Shown here: positions 1-8,600 of the stretch, piece by piece
Layout of the letters: every line of letters begins with the position of its first letter
Position numbering within the stretch: the first letter of the stretch is position 1
DNA from: Numida meleagris
Taxonomy: Eukaryota > Chordata > Aves > Galliformes > Numididae
NCBI RefSeq assembly: GCF_002078875.1
Contig: NC_034422.1
Location: 269,988 to 333,987 of the forward strand
DNA length: 64,000 nt
Direction: 5' to 3'
Made by a program: the position numbers and the translations under genes
The notes under the pieces: generated by a model
What the model was told of the DNA's origin: nothing
The model's input: only the letters and a program-made list of their open reading frames with translations
Databases searched by the model: none

Positions 1-285
1 AGAAGAGAAACCAATGGAAAAAGCAAAGATTAATTTTGACTGGCCCCTAGATCTGTTGAGGTCTGAAACTGTAAAAGTTTATGTAAACAATGAGATAAAT
101 ATATTAGTACTTTTCTGAGCCAAGTGAGGTTCCATAATCATTCAAATGTGCTTTGGTTTAAAAAATAGTTTTGTGAATTTGGGTGTGAGCTTCTTTTTTA
201 TACAACTTTCACTATTTTATCTTCTTTTTTTCCTGTTACTCCGAAAACCTTCTGGAACTAAGTGACTAAAGCATATGCTTAAGCT

Positions 286-404
286 GCCAGGCCTCTTTTT
301 TTTCTCTTTTTTTTTTCTTTTTTTTTTTTTTTTTCTCTTTAAATGTTTTATTCCTCTTGAGGCTCTCTGTGTATCTCAAAAAAAAAAAAAAAAAAAAAAA
401 AAAA
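286..404. repeat. Facing T-rich and A-rich homopolymer tracts (inverted pair)
   Basis: A T-rich block with scattered C (about 286-340) faces an A27 run (378-404) across about 38 nt. Either strand could fold back into a long A:T or A:U stem. The block sits at or just beyond the predicted end of the HIC2 transcript. Tract lengths are likely polymorphic or assembly-sensitive. Confidence 0.7.
347..352 (-). terminator. Alternative distal poly(A) signal AATAAA
   Basis: A canonical AATAAA reads on the minus strand (TTTATT on plus). The sequence immediately downstream on the mRNA strand is A-rich rather than GU-rich, so it is a weaker candidate than the signal at 580-585. The A-rich genomic tract could also cause internal priming in oligo-dT libraries and give a false 3' end here. 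Confidence 0.3.
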
Positions 405-579
405 GCAACTCCCTCCCCCCACCCTAAAACTCTTAAAATCTTAAATATGAAACTAGTGTTTTGCTTTCTCATTAAAATACAGAAAAATGTTTGATACAAT
501 ACTATGTCGTACAAATGCAGTTGAGTGTTCAGGCCCCAAGCAGGCCTTAAACAGTCCCTGAAGTTTTGAGTATTATTAA

Positions 580-585
580 TTTATT
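580..585 (-). terminator. HIC2: Distal HIC2 poly(A) signal AATAAA
   Basis: A canonical AATAAA on the minus strand lies within an A/T-rich run of AATAAT and AATAAA-like hexamers, 3.3 kb after the stop codon. CA dinucleotides suitable for cleavage follow within about 25 nt, and a G/T-containing stretch lies further downstream on the mRNA strand. It is the best candidate for the main mRNA end. Confidence 0.5.
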
Positions 586-1751
586 ATTACTGTCACAATT
601 TGGAAAATGTTTATACTCAATCTATGGAACACAACTTTACACAGCTACTTGAAAAAAGAACAAAATTTCCTTTTGTACAATACTCTTGCTGTACACAGAC
701 TTTATGTCGTATTGTTTAAGTGCTGGGGGAGGGGGATAAAGTAAAAAAGCCGCTCTGGGGGAAAAAAAAAAAAAGCACTGGGTCCTGAAACTTCAAAATG
801 ATTCTCAAAGCTTAAGAAACAAATGAAGAGGGAACCTAGAAGGGGAAGGGGAGGCTACATCACTCACACGCATGCTTGTAAAAATGGAATTAAACAAGAG
901 GGAGCAGGTTGGTTGCCCACTTCGGATCTGGTCGTGCTTCCCTGAGCTGTGGGTGCTCAATACCTTGGCTCAGCAGCCCCAGCTCCAGCTGTGTCCCAGG
1001 GCCTCTGCACAGCTGCCCTCCCACTTACTCCATCACCACAGCAAACTGCAGGGCTATGAGCAAAGGGGGAAAAATGGTGCCCAAAGCCTACTGCAAAGGC
1101 AGAGCTTATTGCCAGCTTCACGTTTCTCACTAAGAGAGCTAAAAATTATTGTGAAAATCAGGACTTGGTGGGTTCTGAGCCAGCCAGCAGAAAAGAAGGC
1201 ACTGCTGTGGCAGCAGCCAAAGCCAGCAGGGAATTGAGCTCAGCTTTCAGGCTGTTGGAGGGAAGATGAAGGCAGCGTGAAAGTGCCTTGGAACTAATCT
1301 TGCATGGCTGTCCTTGCACCCTGCTGGGACTTACTTCGAGAAGAAGGTAGATGGCAAGGCCTTCCCCGTTTCCCCACAGATGATTTTGGGGACGTTCTTA
1401 GGGAGGGGGTTGGCAGGAAGAAGAATTCAATATAAATTCAAAATGTGGAAGTGATAAATACACTAAAAACACACCTAGCCCCCCCAAAGGAAAATAGCGT
1501 GCCTCAACACAATGAGAAACGAAAAGTCTGTGCGCCCCTCATGCCCCCAGCTCGCAGCGGGGCCGCAGCAGGCAGACAATAGCAGGAGCAAACAGCACAG
1601 CAGAGCGGGCAGGAGAGGGGCAGCGTGTTCCCTGTAACGTGACACCAGGCCAAGGCGCAGCTTGGTTAGTCTATTGCTCGGAGCCTGGATTCCAGCTTCC
1701 TCAGTTCATTCAATTGACCCAAAAACTTCTTTTGGACTAGTCTATCTTAAC

Positions 1752-1855
1752 AAAAAAAAAAAAAAAGAAAAAAAAAGAAAAAAGAAAATGAAGCTTATAT
1801 TTCTTAGACAAACGTGTTCACTTTTTTCTTTTTTTTCTTTTTTTTTTTTTTTTTT
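1752..1855. repeat. Near-perfect A/T inverted repeat (long hairpin) in HIC2 3' UTR
   Basis: On the plus strand the left arm is A15-G-A9-G-A6-G-A4 (1752-1788). The right arm is C-T6-C-T8-C-T18 (1821-1855). The reverse complement of the right arm is A18-G-A8-G-A6-G, so the three interrupting G/C pairs line up with only a one-base length difference. The loop is about 32-36 nt. Either strand, and the HIC2 mRNA, could form a stem of about 30 bp. Confidence 0.8.
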
Positions 1856-1863
1856 GGTCAAAA

Positions 1864-1888
1864 CTTTAAAAAAAATTTTTTTTTAAAG
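1864..1888. repeat. CTTT-A8-T9-AAAG palindrome
   Basis: A 25-nt near-perfect palindrome sits 9 nt after the larger inverted repeat at 1752-1855. A rigid A-tract/T-tract junction such as this can extrude as a hairpin. It is part of a cluster of A/T tracts in the HIC2 3' UTR, followed by a purine run at about 1940-1979. Confidence 0.75.
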
Positions 1889-2764
1889 ATAAAATGTGAG
1901 GTTTGGTAAACCCTACGCAGAGGCTATACTGGTTTGAGCTGAAAAAAAAAAAGAAAAAAAGAGAGAGAGAGAAAAAAAATACAAGTGTAAACTTTTCTCA
2001 ATTCAGAAGGGATGATTCTACTGGCTGTGAATTTTTACCACCACAGTCACGGGAGGCTTGAAATAAGCCATAGCTTTCCGCAAGGTCACGCCAACAAAGT
2101 CAAGGGGGCCAAGAATTGGTGGGCTAAGTTCTCTGTCTCTTCTCCTAAACCAATAGCAGCTGTTGGCTGTGATGTCTTATGCAGATGTTGCAAGAACATT
2201 TTGTCTCTTTTTCTTTTCATTTTTCTTTCTTTTTGTGTGCGTGTGTTAAATTGTGTAAAAGAGAGGATATGAAACACTTTGGTTTGCTTTTTCCTCCTCT
2301 CCTCCACCTTATTGCACTCTGGATTCTAGTAAATTATAGGCTGCTATGCCCTCACCCTCTGTCCTGCCAGGTGTTTACAGACTGACCCAGATGTGCTGGG
2401 GGAGTGGAAGATGAGGGGGGCATTTCCCTCTCCCCATAGTATCCAGATTCAATAAACAAAGCTGGAAAGGGCCCAGAAAGCTCAGAGAAGTTTTCTTCTT
2501 TTATCTAAAAGTGACTACAAACAGCCAAGAGACTGAGCGAGCCAGTCCAAGCAGCCAGCACAGCTTCTGGCTCAGCATATTTTTTGCTTTGTCTTTGGCT
2601 GAGTTTGCTTTAACATTTCTCTAGCTGACTTTTGATGGAAGGACAGGGTGGTAAAAATCCCTTAACTTTAATTTAGCTTCTACTTTTATACATTTAATTA
2701 CTTACAATAAGAGAAAAAAATGCCTAATCTTTCACTAACCATCTTATTGTTCTCATGAATTCAA

Positions 2765-2771
2765 GAGGTAG
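2765..2771 (-). promoter_or_regulatory. HIC2: let-7 seed match (7mer-m8) in HIC2 3' UTR
   Basis: The plus strand reads GAGGTAG, so the mRNA reads CUACCUC, the perfect complement of let-7 nucleotides 2-8. The base opposite position 1 is not A, so it is a 7mer-m8 site. Mammalian HIC2 is, to my knowledge, a reported let-7 target, which makes a functional site plausible. It is the only match I found in the predicted 3' UTR. Confidence 0.45.
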
Positions 2772-2911
2772 CAAAGGTAACAAGTCTGTCCACACAGACT
2801 CATTCTTTAGTGAGGGAGGAAAGCTAAAAACATACACACACACAAAAAAATAAAATAAACAGTAATAAAAAAGTACCTAAGGAACTTGTAGCAAGTCCAG
2901 CCTACATCAAA

Positions 2912-2929
2912 CCCCCTCCCCACCCACCC
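2912..2929 (-). promoter_or_regulatory. HIC2: Compact G-quadruplex motif on the HIC2 mRNA strand
   Basis: The plus strand reads C5-T-C4-A-C3-A-C3, so the HIC2 sense strand has four G-runs of 3-5 separated by single-nucleotide loops. One-base loops give the most stable parallel quadruplexes, in RNA especially. The motif lies about 965 nt after the stop codon and about 140 nt before the let-7 seed match in mRNA order. Folding and function are inferred. Confidence 0.65.
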
Positions 2930-3468
2930 ACTGTAGAATTAACCTCAGACCTTCCAGTTCAAACATTCACATAAACGTTACAATGGTTTTTCCTTTAATA
3001 AAAGTACCTCTAAGCAAAGAATATTCATACGAAACTACTAGAAAAGTAAAGACGACCCCCTGCTCACTGAAAGAAATTCCCAGGGCATCCAGTCCCTGTT
3101 CAGTCATGGGTAAGGCTGAAGAGGTTTGCGTGTTTTGTGGGAAAAGGTGGTGTGTGGTTACTTGTGCCAAGGAGAAAGATCAAAACCAAACGAGGGAGGG
3201 ATGGCAAGGGAAGCATCACCATTTCTTTAAGCAGAGCACCCTGGTGGTGCATGCGTAGGTAGATGGGTATCCCCAACGTGGCCAGCCCAGCAGGTCGGGT
3301 GGTGGGTTCCACCACTGCTTTCACTTTACCATGGCATCCAAAGGGGCTGCCAACCCTGCAAGATGGTCCACAGACACAGCTTCCGCATTTGTGAGGGCAA
3401 TGAAATGTTATTTCACAGATGTATGCTATTTTCTTTTGAATGGCAAGAAATACCGTACTGCGTTTGAT

Positions 3469-3474
3469 TTTATT
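3469..3474 (-). terminator. HIC2: Possible proximal HIC2 poly(A) signal AATAAA
   Basis: A canonical AATAAA on the minus strand lies about 420 nt past the stop codon. If used it would produce a short 3' UTR lacking the G-quadruplex and the let-7 seed match. Context alone cannot show whether it is used. Confidence 0.3.
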
Positions 3475-3689
3475 AGAGGACATGAGTAGGGCCACAGCAT
3501 CACATAGGAAAAAGGCAGGGAGGCTGGATCCAGCAGAAACAAAAGTTCCCCGTGGTCCTCCTTCTTGCTTGAGATTATCAAAATGACAGTGAAGTCAGTG
3601 TTCATGAAAAGAAGTGACATTTCTTGCTAGACCACCAAGATTTTGAGGGAGAGTTGAACTAAATGCATCAGCTTGGCTGTGGACCTTTC

Positions 3690-3710
3690 TTTTTTTTTTT
3701 AAAAAAAAAA
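3690..3710. repeat. T11A10 palindromic tract
   Basis: An uninterrupted run of 11 T is followed directly by 10 A, about 185 nt past the HIC2 stop codon. It is self-complementary on either strand. It resembles the other A/T palindromes of this 3' UTR and may be length-variable. Confidence 0.7.
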
Positions 3711-3893
3711 GGAAAACAACTTTTTAAAAAAATGTTAAAGCTACATTTGTTTAGGCCTCCCATGACTGAACAGAGTATGGGGAGTTGCCCCCTTTTTTGT
3801 TTGTTTTTTTTTCTTGTTTTTTTTTAAGCAGCAAGTCTTACAGAAAGGTAAATCACTGCGGATGGGCTCGAAGCTCATTCTGGAGTCTTTGGC

Positions 3894-5606
3894 TTATGTG
3901 GGAGAGGTATGCATTCGCAGGTGGCTGATCAGATTGCGCTGCTGGGTGAATTTCCCACCACACAGTTGACATTCGTAGGGTTTTTCTCCTGAGTGGACAC
4001 GCATATGCTCTGTCAGTCGGTACTGCCGGGTAAAGCGCATCCCGCATTCCTCACAAGCAAAGGGCTTGAGCCCCAAGTGGCTGCGCATGTGCCGTGTCAT
4101 GGTGCCCCGTTGCGTGAACATCTTGCCGCAGATGTTGCAAGGGAAAGGCCGCGTCAGCCAGTGAGTCTTCTCATGCTGTCGCAGTGTAGCTGGATCCTTG
4201 TAGCTCTTCTCACACACAGAGCACTTGAAGGGCCGGGACTCTGCAGAGTAGGACTGGTTGGGGTTGGACAAATCCTCAGCTTCATCCTTGCCACCATATG
4301 TGCCTTCCTCTTTGATGTAAAGGTCTTCCTCGGTGTGCGTCTCCACATGGGCATTCAGCTGCTCAGAGCTGGGGAAGCCTTTGCCACAGGGAATGCAGAC
4401 ATACAGGTTGTCACCATACGCCACCGGCTCAAACCCCTCCTGCCGGTAGACATAGTTGGCACTGGTATGCCCGCCACTCTCGCTCTCACTCTGGCCACTG
4501 TCATCACTGTTCTCCTTGCCATTTTCTACCTCCTCCTTACATGAGTAGGGCAGGTCTGCGCCATAGGCCCCAGCCAGGCTCCTCTCCACAGACTTGGATA
4601 AGGGCCCCAGCAGGATCCCATTGGGCAGCCCTTCACCTTCATCCCTATCTTTGCCCCCATCCTTTCGGTCAAAGGCATTATCTTTCTTGATCCACTCCTT
4701 CTTACGGGATGAATGCCGGAGGCCCTTGCGCTGGCTGCTCTCAGTCAGCGAGTGGTGGCACTCCTCGCTCAGATCCATCTCCATGGGGTCGCTACTGTCT
4801 GCTATGCTGTGAGGGGCTCCAACTCCAGACTCGTCAAACGATGAGGCACTGTTGGCTGCAGGGGCTGAGGCAGATTGAGGAGAGCCATGCTGGCTTTCGC
4901 TGTGCTGCGTGTCATCATGGGAGGCTGCAACAGGGAGTGATGGACTTTTTTTGGACAAATCGAGGCCAAGCTCCTGGTCGCCAGTGCTCCCATTTGCACT
5001 ACCACCCCCACCACAATTCTTACTGGCTCCCCTGCTTAAGGAGTGACAGTTCTCTTGATTGGAGCTGCTGATAAAGACCTCGTCATCAGAGAGCTTTCCC
5101 TTTGACAGCTCCTTTGAATGGGAGCCCTTCAACCCCTCATTTGACCCTGAATAGCGAGCCTGAATGACAGAAGCAGTGGAAAGTCTCTGACTCCTGGCAG
5201 ATCTCCCAACACCAAGGCCACTGGCCTTGCCAGCGAAGGACTTGCTGTTCCGCTTCAGCTTCTTTCTGCAGAGAGCTGCCAGGTCGTGCAGTTGGAGGTA
5301 GCTTGCTGCGGTGAGGAGAGCACTGAAGTTCTGTTCACCGGGCTGGTCAGTCGTTAAGAGCTTACCAGTATAAATAAAGTCCAAGATCTGCCGGAACACG
5401 GTGGGGTTCACCATGTCCGTGTCTAAGTTAATCAGGTTGTCATGCAGGACAAGGGATTTGAAATACATGCTGCTGGCTGCCAGGATGTTCTTATGGGCAC
5501 GAAACAGGGCATTTTCTACCACAATGATCACATCACAGAGGAAACCTTTGGCTCGTTGCTGGTTCAGCTGCAGTAGCAGTTGTTTGGCATGATTTGGCAG
5601 TTCCAT
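3894..5606 (-). CDS. HIC2: HIC2, BTB/POZ zinc-finger transcriptional repressor (complete reading frame in one exon)
   Basis: A nuclear sequence-specific repressor of the HIC family, 570 residues from the ATG at 5606-5604 to a TAA at 3896-3894. Residues about 18-118 form a BTB/POZ dimerisation domain, with the family stretches GFLCDVII, FRAHKN and LDFIYTGKL. The serine-rich, charged linker carries GLDLSKK at about 214-220, the motif by which HIC1 binds the corepressor CtBP. Five C2H2 zinc fingers follow at about 404-424, 462-482, 490-510, 518-538 and 546-566. The first stands apart and the last four are in tandem, the HIC layout, with an HSGEKP linker before the last. Linker and finger sequence match HIC2 better than HIC1. 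A lysine in an IKEE context (about residue 432) fits a sumoylation consensus. A GTG two codons upstream could extend the open frame, but the ATG matches the family start and an in-frame TGA lies nine codons before it. The frame is intact. HIC2 is recalled as a repressor of BCL11A in mammals. Confidence 0.97.
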   Translation of the reverse strand: MELPNHAKQLLLQLNQQRAKGFLCDVIIVVENALFRAHKNILAASSMYFKSLVLHDNLINLDTDMVNPTVFRQILDFIYTGKLLTTDQPGEQNFSALLTAASYLQLHDLAALCRKKLKRNSKSFAGKASGLGVGRSARSQRLSTASVIQARYSGSNEGLKGSHSKELSKGKLSDDEVFISSSNQENCHSLSRGASKNCGGGGSANGSTGDQELGLDLSKKSPSLPVAASHDDTQHSESQHGSPQSASAPAANSASSFDESGVGAPHSIADSSDPMEMDLSEECHHSLTESSQRKGLRHSSRKKEWIKKDNAFDRKDGGKDRDEGEGLPNGILLGPLSKSVERSLAGAYGADLPYSCKEEVENGKENSDDSGQSESESGGHTSANYVYRQEGFEPVAYGDNLYVCIPCGKGFPSSEQLNAHVETHTEEDLYIKEEGTYGGKDEAEDLSNPNQSYSAESRPFKCSVCEKSYKDPATLRQHEKTHWLTRPFPCNICGKMFTQRGTMTRHMRSHLGLKPFACEECGMRFTRQYRLTEHMRVHSGEKPYECQLCGGKFTQQRNLISHLRMHTSPT

Positions 5607-5644
5607 CTCCACCTTCTCTTCCTTGCACCTTCACTTTACCACCT
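5607..5644 (-). other. HIC2: HIC2 splice acceptor and 36-nt 5' UTR of the coding exon
   Basis: On the minus strand a pyrimidine-rich run ending in TTTTGCAG places the intron/exon border at 5643/5642. The exon then has 36 nt before the ATG. Read in frame with HIC2, these contain a TGA at codon -9, so no upstream exon can extend the protein in this frame. The acceptor shows at least one further 5' exon exists at higher coordinates. Confidence 0.8.
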
Positions 5645-8600
5645 GCAAAACAGGATGATGGGAAGCGTGAACCTGCTGTTTCCACTCAAACAAGTCTACA
5701 TTTAATAGACTGGCTTAACAGTGTGCAGTCTGTGTTCAACTTGACACTGTCTATGGAGCTCTGGGTATGATCCAGCCTTGCAAGCTGTGATCCTGCTTGG
5801 AATACAAAGAGAAGTATTACTCATGCTAAGATTTCAAGTTTCAAAAATCAAATTTTTACAAAAGAAATCATCGTTGGCTGGAATTACTATTCAAAAGTCG
5901 CTAGTGGGAAAACAATAGTTAGGTGTAGGGGAAAGCTGTTTGCCTTTCCTAACACAAATCTGAAGGGAGAATATGGAGAAAGATAAAAAGGGAAGGAAAA
6001 AAAGCATCTATCTCTCTGCCATTTGCATATCTGAGCATGTAAAATAATTAGCATAAGCTTCAGATTCCCTGCTTTAACGTGTAGTCTGTTGTTTCATGGC
6101 TTTAATATGTTGAAGTCTTACAACACTCAGTGGCTCTGAGGTTGAGAAAATGACATATAGCAACTAAATCCATTGGAGATTGAATTAATCACACGGAGGT
6201 GTCAATGGGAAATCTCCTTACGAAAGGCTGCTTTTAAAGCCTCCCCCCCCCCCCCGAGCAATGTCCATATCCTAATTCACTAACATTAAGAGCTAGATTC
6301 AACTCTGGTCTGCCTGAAATTCAGGACGCTGAGCTAGCTAAACGTCACCAAGTTTATTCAACAATCTGAAACTGTTTTCTTAAGTTAATTCCTCTCCCTT
6401 AGTTTTGAAAGATTTTTGTCTAAATTGATAGAATTCAAGTAACCTATCTCAAATCACAGTCTCTCTACCCTGAAATACTGGGAAGAGAGTAAGATTGCGG
6501 TTACCTCTGTGTAGTTCATGTATTTCACAAAGAGTATTTACAATGTGATTTATTTTAGATATTTATATTGATTTTCCCAGTAGTATGGCACTTATTAAAC
6601 AGCTGGTTTGAAGAGGATCCGAACTAACTGCAGCCTGCAAATTTAGTAGGCATGAAAACATATAGAAACAAGAATTTAAAATTGGGGCTGCATTCTGAAA
6701 TCCAAGATCAATTTTATTTCTTTTGTTGTTGTTGTTGTTTATATTTTTGTTTGAAAGTGTCAGTTACTACTTGTAATAGGCATTTATCTGTTAATTTAAA
6801 ATTCGTTTAAAGTAATTTCTGAGGTTCAAACATAAAACAGATACCTTTAGCTTTCCCCTTCTCCCTTTCTTTTCCAGTTCACCTTATTATTGAAATAGAA
6901 TTCTCCTTTTAAAGGAGGAGCAGACCCTACATCCATAGAAATAAATAGATTATTCTCTTAAAATCATCTTGACTTAATGCTTTTATTGCTTGTGTGTTCC
7001 ATTCTGTCACATCAGATTTCAAATGATAAAGCATTAGGCTGATCTAGGCTTATCTGCTCTCTGGGTCAAGTATGTGTACTCAAGAAAAAGAAATAATGAG
7101 TGATATCTCCATAGTAAAAAAAAAAAAAAAAAAAAAGGTGTTACATTTACATCATCTGTTTTTGTACAACAAAAGGATTTTTCTTCATGAAAAAAGCAAT
7201 CAAAAAGTAAACTAAGACAATTTTTCCTCCCAAACTGCTGACTCACTAGAATGGTACTTCTGCAGTTACCAAAAGATCTGCCAAGCAGGTGCCTCCCTTC
7301 ATCCACAGGACAGATTTTTTTCAGTTGGCCAGCCTGGAATTTGCCTATGCATTTGGTAGAATTTTGTGGCCCTTCTTCCATGCACACAGATTGCAGTGGC
7401 TTTTCGCCTTGATCCACAGCTAAAATGATTGTTCTTCTTTTCTGTTCTGTTCCTATCCATTTCAGAATGGATGGGAACCACAGTAAGTGGTGGATTCACT
7501 GCTCATTAATACTGCTTCCCAAGATGGCTGGCTTTAAAAAGGGTCCCAGCCAAAGAAGGAGGTACAGCCTTGCCATGGTTTTAGCCAGTTATTTCTTCTC
7601 TCTCTGTAATGTTTCTGTGATAGAAACTCATCCTGCCGCTTCTCATAAACATAGAGAAAGGAATTACCACCAGTGAAAAATGATGAGCACTTTAAAAACA
7701 AGTTTTGCTGTAGATGGTTACATCAGAGCTGCAGCGCACAGGCAGTGCATCTGGCTTTAGTTGCTTGCTTCCAGAATTGCCAGTTAAAAGGAAGAAGCAA
7801 CAAGAGAGGCACCAAATACCCACTTCTATCTCACCAGGCCAGTAAAAGCACTCACTTCTGGGTCACCAAGATATATTGATAGGGAAGGACAAAAACTTGG
7901 TTTGCAACATAACACAGCATCTCTGTCTCTGTATATGAATGCATCCTGCTCAACAAGAGCAAGAGACCACCTATTACTACACTGCAAATAAAATGGTGCT
8001 TCTCCTTGCATATAATACACAAAATCCCTCAATATAATTTTTAAGTGTTCCATAAAGAGTGATGCAGGAAGAGAAAGAAAAGAGCGTAGACAGTGTTTTT
8101 TTCCTAAACAGACTAATAAAAAAAATATGTTACTGAACTAAAAGTGAGCTTGTTTCCCATTCATGTGGCACTTGAAGCAGAGGTCTAGAAATCTCTGCTT
8201 GCATGTTTGTCTAAGCCTTTGCAAAAAATCAAGGCTTGTTGCAGCTACAAATGGGAAATGGGTTTGGTTTTTACTTCTGGTTTTCCCTTCTGCCTTAAAT
8301 GATCTTGAAACGAAGTAATGAGGTAATGAGCCTGCAGGGAAAGCCCTGGAAGCAGACCCAGAATTATAGTTTTGCTTTTTACTGACCTTTATGAGGAAGA
8401 TAATGTTATTATTAAAACTCAGTATGTTCTGCAGCAGAAAAATTAGCATAATACAAGTTGTTTAAATTACCTATATTTATCTCACATGTCAAATTTTATA
8501 AAAGTATTCATGTTCAGTAGGACGTAAGTATGAGGTAGGTTATTACCTTTAGTAGATTTAAATGCAGTGGTCAAGTTTAAGCACTGCAACACTGCCTATT

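Larger units (their letters stand above)
1..559. other. 3' flank beyond the predicted HIC2 mRNA end
   Basis: No gene is visible here. The stretch is AT-rich. It holds a T-rich block at about 286-340 and a 27-base A run at 378-404, with a second AATAAA (minus strand, 347-352) between them. It lies downstream of the distal HIC2 poly(A) signal at 580-585. If the 347-352 signal is used instead, part of this stretch would be 3' UTR. No neighbouring gene begins here as far as I can see. Confidence 0.5.
560..3893 (-). other. HIC2: HIC2 3' untranslated region (predicted)
   Basis: This stretch directly follows the HIC2 stop codon on the minus strand and contains no other gene. Its far boundary is inferred from the AATAAA at 580-585 with cleavage expected some 15-25 nt further on, giving a 3' UTR of about 3.3 kb. 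A long 3' UTR fits my recollection of mammalian HIC2 transcripts. It carries a possible proximal poly(A) signal at 3469-3474, a G-quadruplex motif, one let-7 seed match and several A/T hairpin-forming tracts. The extent is inference; there is no transcript evidence in the sequence itself. Confidence 0.6.

Noticed and set aside
3993..4544. 183-codon plus-strand open frame opposite the HIC2 zinc-finger coding region
   Set aside because: It is an antisense shadow of constrained coding sequence; it has no domain and no independent signal.
6021..6028. POU octamers (ATTTGCAT or ATGCAAAT) here and at 21952, 32213, 36727 and 59485
   Set aside because: Five hits in 64 kb of AT-rich DNA on both strands is close to chance; the SOX-like neighbour at 32221 is in a non-canonical orientation.
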